The translations under genes were made by a program, and so were the position numbers. Below the pieces are notes generated by a model. The model ran no database searches. It saw only the letters and a program-made list of their open reading frames with translations, and was not told the DNA's origin. Positions 1 through 5,146 of a stretch of 6,044 nt of DNA are shown here, piece after piece (within the stretch, counting starts at the first letter, position 1; every line of letters begins with the position of its first letter). The stretch is from DASYSA01 sp036003885. GTDB taxonomy: Bacteria; Acidobacteriota; Blastocatellia; UBA7656. The stretch covers positions 1 through 6,044 of the forward strand of contig DASYSA010000274.1 of NCBI GenBank assembly GCA_036003885.1, given 5' to 3'.

Positions 1-56
1 CTCCCACGGGCGAGATGCCGGATGAGTTGAAGCAGATAAGGGAAGAAAACGTTTAG
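1..56 (+). CDS. sdhA: Succinate dehydrogenase flavoprotein subunit, C-terminal tail (partial)
   Basis: Only the last 17 codons are present, read from base 3 to the TAG at 54-56: PTGEMPDELKQIREENV. A charged tail with an M-P-x-E-L-K-Q-I pattern is familiar at the C-terminus of SdhA/FrdA flavoproteins, and the next gene is a clear sdhB, so the identity rests largely on context. SdhA carries covalent FAD and oxidises succinate to fumarate at the cytoplasmic face of the membrane, passing electrons to the SdhB iron-sulfur chain. An order with sdhB last matches the mycobacterial Sdh1 (Rv0249c-Rv0247c) arrangement. Oddity: the final codons (AAC GTT TAG) lie inside the first heptamer of a repeat tract (49-55), so the repeat supplies the end of the gene. 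Confidence 0.6.
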   Translation, partial: PTGEMPDELKQIREENV

Positions 57-144
57 CGTTTTACGTTTTGCGTTTCGCGTTCTGTTCATGGAGAGGCACG
101 CGAAACGCCAAACGCAAGACGTAAAACGTAAAACGCAAAACGAG
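49..144. repeat. Heptamer tract, RCGTTTT family, inverted arms, sdhA-sdhB gap
   Basis: The left arm holds five 7-base units at 49-83: ACGTTTA, GCGTTTT, ACGTTTT, GCGTTTC, GCGTTCT. The right arm (about 98-144) holds the reverse-complement units, including AAACGCC, AAACGCA, AGACGTA, AAACGTA, AAACGCA and AAACGAG. An exact 11-bp stem pairs 70-80 (GCGTTTCGCGT) with 98-108 around a 17-nt loop, and further pairing of outer units is possible. The tract overlaps the sdhA stop codon and ends against the sdhB ribosome-binding site. It therefore sits within the presumed operon mRNA, where it could act as an mRNA stabiliser or attenuator; this function is inference. The second copy of the family is at 1539-1624. 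Confidence 0.9.
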
Positions 145-146
145 GA
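142..146 (+). promoter_or_regulatory. Ribosome-binding site of sdhB at the edge of a repeat
   Basis: GAGGA lies three bases before the ATG at 150, which is short spacing. Its first bases belong to the last heptamer of the repeat's right arm (AAACGAG, 138-144). Folding of the outer repeat stem could therefore cover or expose this site. Confidence 0.5.
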
Positions 147-149
147 AAA

Positions 150-890
150 ATGCCAGATGCAACCTTGAGAGTCTTTCGTGGTGATCGCGAAGGGGGAGCG
201 CCAGTTGATTACACGGTTCCGGTAGTGACGGGGATGGTGGTGCTCGATGCGCTGCACTACATTCAGGGTCACCAGTCGCAGGACCTGGCGGTTCGGTGGA
301 ACTGTAAAGCGGGCAAGTGCGGGTCCTGCTCGGCGGAAGTCAACGGCCGGCCCCGGCTCACGTGTAAGACTCGAATGGACGAACTGCCTAAGGACGAACC
401 GATCACGGTCTTTCCGATGAAGTCATTTCCGCTCATAAAGGATCTGGTGACCGATGTCTCCTGGAACTACAAGGTCAATAGGAGAATTCCGCCGTTTACT
501 CCGAGACCGGGTGTAGAGTGGAAGATGTACCAATACGACATCGACCGCGTCCAGGAGTTTCGCAAGTGTATCGAGTGCTTCCTGTGCCAGAACGTGTGCC
601 ACGTACTGAGGGACCACGAGAAGCAGGATCAGTTTGCCGGCCCGCGCTTTTTCGTGCGGGTCGCGGGGCTCGAGATGCATCCGCTGGATGGGATCTCGCG
701 CGCCGACTTGCTGAAAGAAGACCTTGGGATCGGCTATTGCAATATAACCAAGTGCTGCACCGAGGTATGTCCGGAGGATATTCACATAACGGACAACGCG
801 ATCATACCGCTCAAGGAGCGGGTGGTTGACGAGTATTACGACCCGCTCCGCTCGCTAGTGCGAAAGATATTCGGGCGTAAGCAGGAATAG
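150..890 (+). CDS. sdhB: Succinate dehydrogenase/fumarate reductase iron-sulfur subunit
   Basis: This 246-residue protein of normal family length carries electrons from SdhA flavin to the membrane quinone in Complex II. The N-terminal ferredoxin fold has the [2Fe-2S] ligands C52, C57, C60 and C72, in the usual 5-3-12 spacing (CKAGKCGSC). The helical C-terminal half has C140, C143, C146 and C150, then C197, C203 and C207-P. By the E. coli pattern, C140/C143/C146/C207 hold [4Fe-4S] and C150/C197/C203 hold [3Fe-4S]; C202 is an extra neighbouring cysteine. The stretch FRKCIECFLCQNVCHVLRDH recalls the mycobacterial Sdh1 subunit Rv0247c, so I favour that branch over the classical SdhCDAB type. The protein is expected on the cytoplasmic face of the membrane. 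The start is ATG 150, behind GAGGA. It lies 93 bases after sdhA with a repeat tract between them, and its TAG stop is followed immediately by another tract. Whether it runs as succinate oxidase or fumarate reductase cannot be read here. Confidence 0.96.
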   Translation: MPDATLRVFRGDREGGAPVDYTVPVVTGMVVLDALHYIQGHQSQDLAVRWNCKAGKCGSCSAEVNGRPRLTCKTRMDELPKDEPITVFPMKSFPLIKDLVTDVSWNYKVNRRIPPFTPRPGVEWKMYQYDIDRVQEFRKCIECFLCQNVCHVLRDHEKQDQFAGPRFFVRVAGLEMHPLDGISRADLLKEDLGIGYCNITKCCTEVCPEDIHITDNAIIPLKERVVDEYYDPLRSLVRKIFGRKQE

Positions 891-1004
891 TCATTTGTCA
901 TTGGTCACTTGTCATTGGCCACTTGTCATTGGCATCTTTGTTAGGCCTTATTTGGTTTTTGCTAAGTGGAAAATAACGAATTACAAGTTACCAATGACAA
1001 TGAC
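891..1004. repeat. Heptamer tract, TCAYTKG family, with a decayed inverted arm
   Basis: Six perfectly phased 7-base units run from 891 to 932: TCATTTG, TCATTGG, TCACTTG, TCATTGG, CCACTTG, TCATTGG. They start on the base after the sdhB TAG. The inverted partner is shorter and imperfect, at about 984-1004; CCAATGACAA at 991-1000 is the exact complement of TTGTCATTGG, present at 895-904, 909-918 and 923-932. About 50 AT-rich bases separate the arms. It has the same plan as the other tracts but an unrelated sequence. A translation can be read in frame through it into the next gene, but that looks accidental. Confidence 0.85.
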
Positions 1005-1018
1005 GATCATTGTATTTT

Positions 1019-1024
1019 GGGAGG
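1019..1024 (+). promoter_or_regulatory. Ribosome-binding site deciding the TPR gene start
   Basis: GGGAGG stands five bases before ATG 1030. It is the only good Shine-Dalgarno sequence in the region and is the reason for rejecting an in-frame TTG at 895, inside the repeat. Confidence 0.7.
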
Positions 1025-1029
1025 CGAGA

Positions 1030-1539
1030 ATGGAACTGAAATTGAAAGCCATCTCGACAAACGGCGTCGCCGGGGCGCTCTCTTTGGCCATGCTCTACCG
1101 CAATCTGAACGAGCCTGGCGAAGCTGAATCGATCTGCCGGGACGTGCTGGCGATCGAGGTAGGCAATCAGACGGCTCTCAGGCTGCTGGGTCTTGCCATC
1201 ACCGATCAGTTTGGCGGCGGCCCCTCCGATCGATGGGCCGAGGCTTCATCGATTTTTCAAAGCCTGACCAACCGCTACGAGCGGCTCTATTACACCGGCA
1301 TCCTGAATGAACGGAGGGCCAAGGCGCAACTCCGCGCCGGGAGGGCGCCCCACACGCTGCTGGTGCTGTTCGAGGACGCCATGCGTTGTTTCGAGCAGGC
1401 CGAAGAGATCCGCCCTGAAGGCAACGACGATTCAATACTGCGATGGAACCGCTGCGTGAGACTGCTTCACAGCCTGGGTCCGGAGTGGCGGACAGAGGAA
1501 GTCGAGCACTTCGATGCGCACGACAGCCCACCCGTATAA
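1030..1539 (+). CDS. Small TPR-like (tetratricopeptide) protein
   Basis: The 169-residue protein is predicted to be soluble, with no signal peptide or membrane segment. It is a run of amphipathic helix pairs of TPR style. One lies around residues 15-45 (ALSLAMLYRNLNEPGEAESI, then CRDVLAIE), another around 47-81, a third near 86-101 and a fourth around 113-128 (FEDAMRCFEQAEEI, then RPEGND). The A-L-x-Y...G-x-x-E-A-x-x...L pattern and the following aliphatic-x-P/N turn are typical of TPR units, which serve as protein-protein docking scaffolds. The partner cannot be told from sequence. The start ATG 1030 is chosen for its strong GGGAGG site; a longer reading from TTG 895 would translate repeat DNA. 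It follows sdhB by 139 bases on the same strand, so co-transcription is possible but not shown. Its TAA stop shares its last base with the next repeat tract. Confidence 0.8.
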   Translation: MELKLKAISTNGVAGALSLAMLYRNLNEPGEAESICRDVLAIEVGNQTALRLLGLAITDQFGGGPSDRWAEASSIFQSLTNRYERLYYTGILNERRAKAQLRAGRAPHTLLVLFEDAMRCFEQAEEIRPEGNDDSILRWNRCVRLLHSLGPEWRTEEVEHFDAHDSPPV

Positions 1540-1624
1540 CGTTTTACGTTTTGCGTTTTACGTTTTACGTTTGCGTTCCGCTGTCATTGTTTAACGTAAG
1601 ACGTAAAACGTAAAACGCGAAACG
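1539..1624. repeat. Heptamer tract, RCGTTTT family, second copy with an 18-bp stem
   Basis: The left arm is ACGTTTT (1539), ACGTTTT (1546), GCGTTTT (1553), ACGTTTT (1560), ACGTTT (1567, one base short) and GCGTTCC (1573). The right arm is at about 1594-1624. The stem is exact over 18 bp: 1553-1570 (GCGTTTTACGTTTTACGT) against 1601-1618, with a 30-nt loop. The tract begins on the last A of the TPR gene's TAA. It is the same family as 49-144, in the same order (T-rich arm first), and shares an exact 21-base run with it (116-136 and 1598-1618). No U-run follows the stem, so it is not a canonical intrinsic terminator, though the structure could still protect or end the upstream mRNA. Confidence 0.9.
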
Positions 1625-1633
1625 TCTCTCGCG

Positions 1634-1702
1634 TTGACTTTTCTCGAACCCATTTGATAGCCTCCCTCTTAACGATGCCTCTCATCCGGTCTGTACTACA
1701 AT
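1634..1702 (+). promoter_or_regulatory. Candidate promoter(s) of the XRE regulator gene
   Basis: Two weak options are visible. TTGACT at 1634-1639 matches a -35 box at 5 of 6 bases, but the matching -10 at 1656-1661 (GATAGC) is poor. TACAAT at 1697-1702 matches a -10 box at 5 of 6 bases but has no convincing -35 at 16-18 bases. The second would give a start near 1709 and a short leader. Only the general location, between the repeat and the gene, is supported. Confidence 0.35.
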
Positions 1703-1728
1703 AAGTTCATTTCACAAGAAAGGGGTCA

Positions 1729-3213
1729 ATGGGTCTCAATCACAAAGTTATTTTTGGCATGAAACTTCGCCAGTTCCGCGAACAGGCATCTTTCTCCCTG
1801 ACTGACTTCGCCAACCGAACGGGGCTCTCGACTTCGTACGTAACCGAGATCGAACATGGCAAGAAATATCCGAAGGCCGAAAAAATCGCCCGAATGGCTG
1901 GCGTGCTTGGACGCAGTTACGACGATCTTGTTTCGATCAGGCTCGATGAAGAGTTGAGCCCGCTTGCAGGGTTTCTCGGCTCGCCCGTTCTGCACAACTT
2001 TCCCTATCATCTGTTCGGCATATCGCCTGCCCAGATAGTCGAGTTGCTCACCCGTCAACCCGCCGAAGCCAGCGCCCTGGTTAACGCGCTAATTGGGATT
2101 GCAGAGCGATACAACATCGGCGTGGAGCACCTGTTCCGGTCCGCGCTCAGATCCTATCAAGAGCTGAATGAGAACTACTTTCCTGAAATCGAAAAAGCGG
2201 TGGATGATTTCGTGAAGACCGCGGAGATTACGACGCGGCCGACCCCGGGCTACAGCGAGTTGCGCGGGTTGATCGAGGGTCGATTCAACTACCGGCTTGA
2301 TGACCGCCGCCTTGGGCGTCACCCGAAACTGCAGCATTTTCGCTCTGTGCTCATAGACAAGAACCGGGAGTCGCCGAAACTCCTCGTCAATCCGTCGCTC
2401 TCGGAACACCAGAAGAAGTTCATCCTGGCGCGTGAAATAGGCTATCGCGTGCTCGATCTCAAGGAACGCGCGATGACATCGGCACCTGAACGCGTCGACT
2501 CCTTTGAGCAAGTGCTGAACGACTTCAAGGCTTCTTATTTTGCGGGTGCGCTGCTGATCAATCGCGAGTGCGCGCACGCCGATCTGAAGGAGTTCTTCGC
2601 GCTGAAGACCTGGCAGCCGGACCGGTTCCGGGCATTCCTCGGCAGATACGAAGTGACGCCGGAGATTTTCATGTACCGGCTGACCGAAGTGCTGCCCAGG
2701 TACTTCGGAATAAAGCTTCACTTCTTGAGATTCAATCACGAAGGCGGGGATTATCATCTGGTGAAGCACCTTAATATGTCACAGGTGTTGATCCCCGGAG
2801 GGACCGGCGTGGACGAACACTACTGCAGGCGATGGCTGGCGATCCGGATACTCCAGAAGCTGGAGAGCGACAGGGGCCTTCGCAAAAAGATAGACGAGCC
2901 CGTCGTCGACGCTCAGCTGTCCCAGTTCGTGGATACCGAAGCCCGCTTCTTCTGCATCGCGATGGCGCGGCACCTTGCTTTGAACCGCTCGGCCACGTCC
3001 TCGGTTTCGCTGGGCTTCAGGTTCGACATGGATTTCGAGCGCAAGGTCAGGTTCTCAAACGATCCGAAGATCACCCGGCTGGACATCAATGGTACCTGCG
3101 AGAGATGCCGTCTAACGGACGAAGAATGTCGCGAGCGTGTAGCGCCTCCACACCTCCTCCAGCTTCAGCAGGCTCGCGCTGAGATTGAAGAGGAGCTGAG
3201 TTCTCTTCGGTAG
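1729..3213 (+). CDS. XRE-family regulator with degenerate ImmA/IrrE-like domain (ScfR/RamB-like)
   Basis: 494 residues. An XRE/Cro-type helix-turn-helix spans about residues 9-65 (MKLRQFREQASFSLTDFANR, then GLSTSYVTEIEHGKKYPKAE). A helical linker of about 70-175 follows. Residues about 180-290 look like the ImmA/IrrE (DUF955) metallopeptidase fold: KFILAREIGYRVLD sits where HExxH is expected, followed by the ASYFAGALLINRE helix. Both zinc histidines are replaced (R235 and Y239) while E236 remains, so it is probably a ligand-sensing rather than proteolytic domain. Near the C-terminus is C457-x2-C460-x6-C467 then RERVAPP, resembling the C-x2-C-x4-C-P-x-R-A-x-P motif of ScfR/RamB-type short-chain acyl-CoA/acetate regulators, with a slightly wider last gap; the end (about 475-494) is a charged helix. 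The role is inferred: a cytoplasmic DNA-binding regulator of central carbon or fatty-acid metabolism, possibly sensing an acyl-CoA. The ATG has AAAGGGG at 1719-1725 in front of it. It appears monocistronic, with a palindromic gap after its stop. Confidence 0.85.
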   Translation: MGLNHKVIFGMKLRQFREQASFSLTDFANRTGLSTSYVTEIEHGKKYPKAEKIARMAGVLGRSYDDLVSIRLDEELSPLAGFLGSPVLHNFPYHLFGISPAQIVELLTRQPAEASALVNALIGIAERYNIGVEHLFRSALRSYQELNENYFPEIEKAVDDFVKTAEITTRPTPGYSELRGLIEGRFNYRLDDRRLGRHPKLQHFRSVLIDKNRESPKLLVNPSLSEHQKKFILAREIGYRVLDLKERAMTSAPERVDSFEQVLNDFKASYFAGALLINRECAHADLKEFFALKTWQPDRFRAFLGRYEVTPEIFMYRLTEVLPRYFGIKLHFLRFNHEGGDYHLVKHLNMSQVLIPGGTGVDEHYCRRWLAIRILQKLESDRGLRKKIDEPVVDAQLSQFVDTEARFFCIAMARHLALNRSATSSVSLGFRFDMDFERKVRFSNDPKITRLDINGTCERCRLTDEECRERVAPPHLLQLQQARAEIEEELSSLR

Positions 3214-3348
3214 GGAGAGTGGGGGAGTACTGAGTTCTGAGTTCTGAGTTCTGAGTTCTGAGTACTGAGTACTGAGGCTAAGTTCTGAGTGCTTGAGTGC
3301 GGAGTACCTGGAACTCAGAACTCAGTACTCAGAACTCTCCCACTCTCC
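3214..3348. repeat. Heptamer tract, GAGTWCT family; palindrome filling the convergent gap
   Basis: The left side has phased 7-base units: GAGTACT (3225), GAGTTCT at 3232, 3239, 3246 and 3253, GAGTACT at 3260 and 3267, then degraded units to about 3293. The right side (3311-3348) is the reverse complement. Pairing 3214-3251 with 3311-3348 gives 35 of 38 matches around a 59-nt loop. The outermost 10 bp (GGAGAGTGGG with CCCACTCTCC) are not heptamers but pair exactly. The left arm starts on the base after the regulator's TAG, and the right arm ends one base before the convergent isomerase gene's stop. A very long symmetric hairpin in a stop-to-stop gap is a plausible bidirectional transcription end or mRNA 3' protector, though no U-tract is present. 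Confidence 0.9.
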
Positions 3349-3349
3349 G

Positions 3350-4249
3350 CTACCCTCCGAGCGCCTGCTTGCAATAGGCCAGACTCTTCCTCACCTCAGC
3401 AACCGTGTCGACGCCCTTGTATTCGTACTCTATGTTTGCCGGAATCTTCCACTTGCCCTCTCTGAGCGCAGTGAGCACGGCCTTGATAGGAGTGTCACCC
3501 TCCCCGAACGGAACGTTGTCACCCTGATTGCGTTTGCGGTCCTTCAGATGAAGAGTCACAATCCGGCCATGATTCTGTTTGAGAAAATCGACCGCATTGA
3601 AGTTGGCGGCGGTGAAGTGTCCGATGTCGAGGTTGATCGCGATGTACTCGGATGTCCCCTTCATCGCTTCGACGAAGTTGTCGGGAGTCGCAAACTCGTT
3701 GGGGCGGATGTTCGAGTGATTGTGCATGCCGACTCGCATCCTGGCCCGTTTGGCGAAGGGATCGACGCGTTTGGCGGTGCTGACGTTCGAAGATGCGGTG
3801 ATCACCTTAACTCCGAGGGCCAGGGCCATCTCGAAGCCTCGGGCAATCTCCTCGTCGCTGAAGTCGTCGCGGAAGCTCAGATTGTAAGCGTAGAGGTCGA
3901 TGCCTGCGCGGTCGAACTTCGCTCGCACGGCTTTGAACTCGTCCATGGGGACAGTCAACCGCCATTTGCGCAGCGCCTCGCGAGGGTTTGGCTCCCTGGC
4001 AAAACGTTCCCGGGGCGGCTCGACATGCGCCTGCCACAGTTCGCAACTGCTCAAGCCTATCTCGACCATCGCTTTAATGGCATCGTCCAATGAGCGGTCA
4101 CGGAAGCTGTAGCTCTGCACACCCACCTGTACTCCGTGGAACTTCGAGTCGGGCTTGCTTGCCCCGCCGGCACTGCCCACATTTACCACCGAGGCCGCCA
4201 GCCCGCCGAGAGCCAGCTTGCTCCATTCTCTTCTGGTCAGTTCTGACAT
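3350..4249 (-). CDS. Tat-exported sugar phosphate isomerase/epimerase-like TIM-barrel protein
   Basis: 299 residues from the ATG at 4249-4247. That start has AAGGAG five bases upstream and begins a twin-arginine signal: MSELTRREWSKLALGGLAAS, with RR at 6-7 and a hydrophobic stretch and small-residue region to about residue 31. A longer in-frame start at 4375 would bury the signal and is rejected. The rest is a xylose-isomerase-like/AP-endonuclease-2-type barrel. Likely metal ligands and active-site residues are E70 (SCELW), H176/H178 (MHNH), D208 and H211 (NLDIGH), H234 (HLKDR) and E274/E276 (NIEYEY). Such Tat-exported relatives are common in Acidobacteriota, Planctomycetes and Bacteroidota and are thought to act on sugars or keto-sugars in the periplasm; the substrate cannot be named here. 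The signal could lead to export, or to a membrane-anchored protein if uncleaved. It is convergent with the XRE gene and divergent from the response regulator, so probably monocistronic. Confidence 0.9.
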   Translation of the reverse strand: MSELTRREWSKLALGGLAASVVNVGSAGGASKPDSKFHGVQVGVQSYSFRDRSLDDAIKAMVEIGLSSCELWQAHVEPPRERFAREPNPREALRKWRLTVPMDEFKAVRAKFDRAGIDLYAYNLSFRDDFSDEEIARGFEMALALGVKVITASSNVSTAKRVDPFAKRARMRVGMHNHSNIRPNEFATPDNFVEAMKGTSEYIAINLDIGHFTAANFNAVDFLKQNHGRIVTLHLKDRKRNQGDNVPFGEGDTPIKAVLTALREGKWKIPANIEYEYKGVDTVAEVRKSLAYCKQALGG

Positions 4250-4253
4250 GGGA

Positions 4254-4260
4254 TCTCCTT
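4254..4260 (-). promoter_or_regulatory. Ribosome-binding site fixing the isomerase start
   Basis: On the minus strand AAGGAGA precedes ATG 4249, with five bases between AAGGAG and the ATG. It fits the start that places the twin-arginine motif at residues 6-7. Confidence 0.8.
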
Positions 4261-4459
4261 TGCTGAAAATGGACTGCCGGTTGTCTCGGCGGCGGCCATC
4301 ATAGATGCGGGGCATTCGTTTCGCAAGGTGAGAACCTGAAGCTGCTGCGATCTTGAGTCCCGGTTTTGATTGCAACCCGATGAAGACAAGGCACCAGGCT
4401 CTATTTCAAGTCTGGAATATTCAGTACTAAAGGCTTGTCTTCCCTTTCGGTTCCCTGGG

Positions 4460-4468
4460 TGTTAGACT
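4460..4468 (+). promoter_or_regulatory. Possible extended -10 promoter of the receiver gene
   Basis: TGTTAGACT fits TGn plus a -10 box matching at 4 of 6 bases, with a start near 4475 and a leader of about 25 bases. No good -35 box is seen. The rest of the divergent region 4250-4494 shows no clear operator, repeat or minus-strand promoter that I can defend; it is the only gap in the window without a heptamer tract. Confidence 0.3.
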
Positions 4469-4500
4469 TCAGTGTGATCTGACCTCGAAGGGGGTTGCCA

Positions 4501-4872
4501 ATGGGTAAGAAGATCCTGGTAGTCGAAGATGACTTCGATACCCGCTACGTCCTGTCCCTGATACTGAAAGCTGAAGGCTATGAAGTCATTACTGCCGGCG
4601 ACGGCGAATGCGCATTCACCGTAGCCATGGAAGAGAAACCCGACCTGATCGTTACTGACCTCTTCATGCCACGACTCAATGGCATTGACCTGACCCGCAA
4701 GATCAGACTGGAGGATGAGACTCGTCTGATTCCAATCATAGCGATCACCGGGTATAGTGACGCGACGATAGAGCGAGCGAAAGCGGCGGGCGTCTCCGCT
4801 TGCGCGCGCAAGCCCCTGGCCTTCGCCGAATTCGTTTCTACCGTAAAAAGTCTGCTCGCGCCTGCTGCTTGA
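4501..4872 (+). CDS. Single-domain response regulator (CheY-like receiver)
   Basis: The 123-residue protein consists of one receiver domain and no output domain. The acidic pocket is E9-D10-D11 (VVEDD), the phosphoacceptor D53 (VTDLFMP), the switch threonine T83 (AITG) and the conserved K104-P105 (RKP). All the residues needed for phosphorylation are present. Stand-alone receivers act by protein contact, for example on a motor, a kinase or in a phosphorelay; no histidine kinase or chemotaxis gene lies in the window, so its partner is unknown. ATG 4501 is chosen because AAGGGGG (4488-4494) lies six bases upstream; the in-frame TTG at 4495 would leave no spacing. The gene is cytoplasmic, appears monocistronic and is divergent from the isomerase gene. 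Confidence 0.95.
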   Translation: MGKKILVVEDDFDTRYVLSLILKAEGYEVITAGDGECAFTVAMEEKPDLIVTDLFMPRLNGIDLTRKIRLEDETRLIPIIAITGYSDATIERAKAAGVSACARKPLAFAEFVSTVKSLLAPAA

Positions 4873-4909
4873 GGTGGGAGCGGATGGACTGTTGAAGAGG
4901 CGGCTGCCA

Positions 4910-4949
4910 CACAGGCGGACGTACTATCAACGCCCCTCGTGCGCCTGTG
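4910..4949 (+). terminator. Weak stem-loop downstream of the receiver gene
   Basis: CACAGGCG (4910-4917) pairs with CGCCTGTG (4942-4949) around a 24-nt loop, about 37 bases after the stop at 4872. The loop is long and no T-run follows, so a termination role is only a possibility. The rest of 4873-5019 shows nothing further that I can identify. Confidence 0.25.
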
Positions 4950-5019
4950 CTTGATCTACCTCGCTTGCCGCTTGCCCCGCTCGTTTTTCAATAAACTCTC
5001 TCAATTCCACAACCGAAGC

Positions 5020-5028
5020 TGGTATAAT
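5020..5028 (+). promoter_or_regulatory. Consensus extended -10 promoter (TGGTATAAT)
   Basis: This is a perfect TGnTATAAT element, the best promoter motif in the window. The -35 region at about 5000-5005 (CTCAAT) is poor, as is usual for extended -10 promoters. Transcription would start near 5035 and give a leader of about 110 bases that contains the whole AGGTGTC repeat hairpin before the membrane-protein ATG at 5147. Confidence 0.7.
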
Positions 5029-5077
5029 GCTGGACGATTTCAGGCTCCAGCCCCTTCGGCCGCTAACAGATAGAGTC

Positions 5078-5144
5078 AGGTGTCAGGTGCGAGGTGTCAG
5101 GTTCCAGCTGCCTGACACCTGGAACCTGACACCTGGAACCTGAG
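5078..5144. repeat. Heptamer tract, AGGTGTC/AGGTTCC family, in the 5' leader
   Basis: The left units are AGGTGTC (5078), AGGTGCG (5085), AGGTGTC (5092) and AGGTTCC (5099). The right units are GACACCT (5114), GGAACCT (5121), GACACCT (5128) and GGAACCT (5135). An exact 16-bp stem pairs 5092-5107 with 5119-5134 around an 11-nt loop, which makes it the tightest hairpin of the set. Unlike the other tracts it lies between a strong promoter and a start codon, ending three bases before ATG 5147. It could therefore affect translation of the downstream gene; this is inferred from position only. Confidence 0.9.
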
Positions 5145-5146
5145 TT

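Noticed and set aside
423..785. Minus-strand open frame inside sdhB
   Set aside because: The opposite strand encodes the cysteine-cluster half of SdhB; this is a shadow.
895..1029. N-terminal extension of the TPR protein from TTG 895
   Set aside because: It would translate repeat DNA and lacks a ribosome-binding site; ATG 1030 has GGGAGG at good spacing and starts a coherent TPR fold.
49..1624. CRISPR-like reading of the repeat tracts
   Set aside because: Units are 7 bases with no unique spacers between them, arms are inverted, and no cas gene is in the window.
1539..1624. Classical rho-independent terminator
   Set aside because: The stem is strong, but the loop is 30 nt and no T-run follows the right arm; kept as a repeat hairpin only.
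2089..2769. Minus-strand open frame of 226 codons inside the XRE gene
   Set aside because: It is a complementary-frame shadow of a gene with clear domains, with no domain of its own.
3293..4093. Plus-strand open frame of 266 codons
   Set aside because: It lies antisense to the well-supported isomerase gene, starts within the repeat and has no recognisable domain.
4250..4375. 42-residue N-terminal extension of the isomerase
   Set aside because: It would put the Tat signal internally; ATG 4249 has a clear AAGGAG and the signal at its N-terminus.
4495..4500. TTG start two codons upstream for the receiver
   Set aside because: It directly abuts the AAGGGGG site, leaving no spacing; ATG 4501 fits.
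49..5144. Miniature inverted-repeat transposable elements
   Set aside because: There are no consistent terminal repeats or target-site duplications, and the sequence families are unrelated; the period-7 tandem structure fits better.
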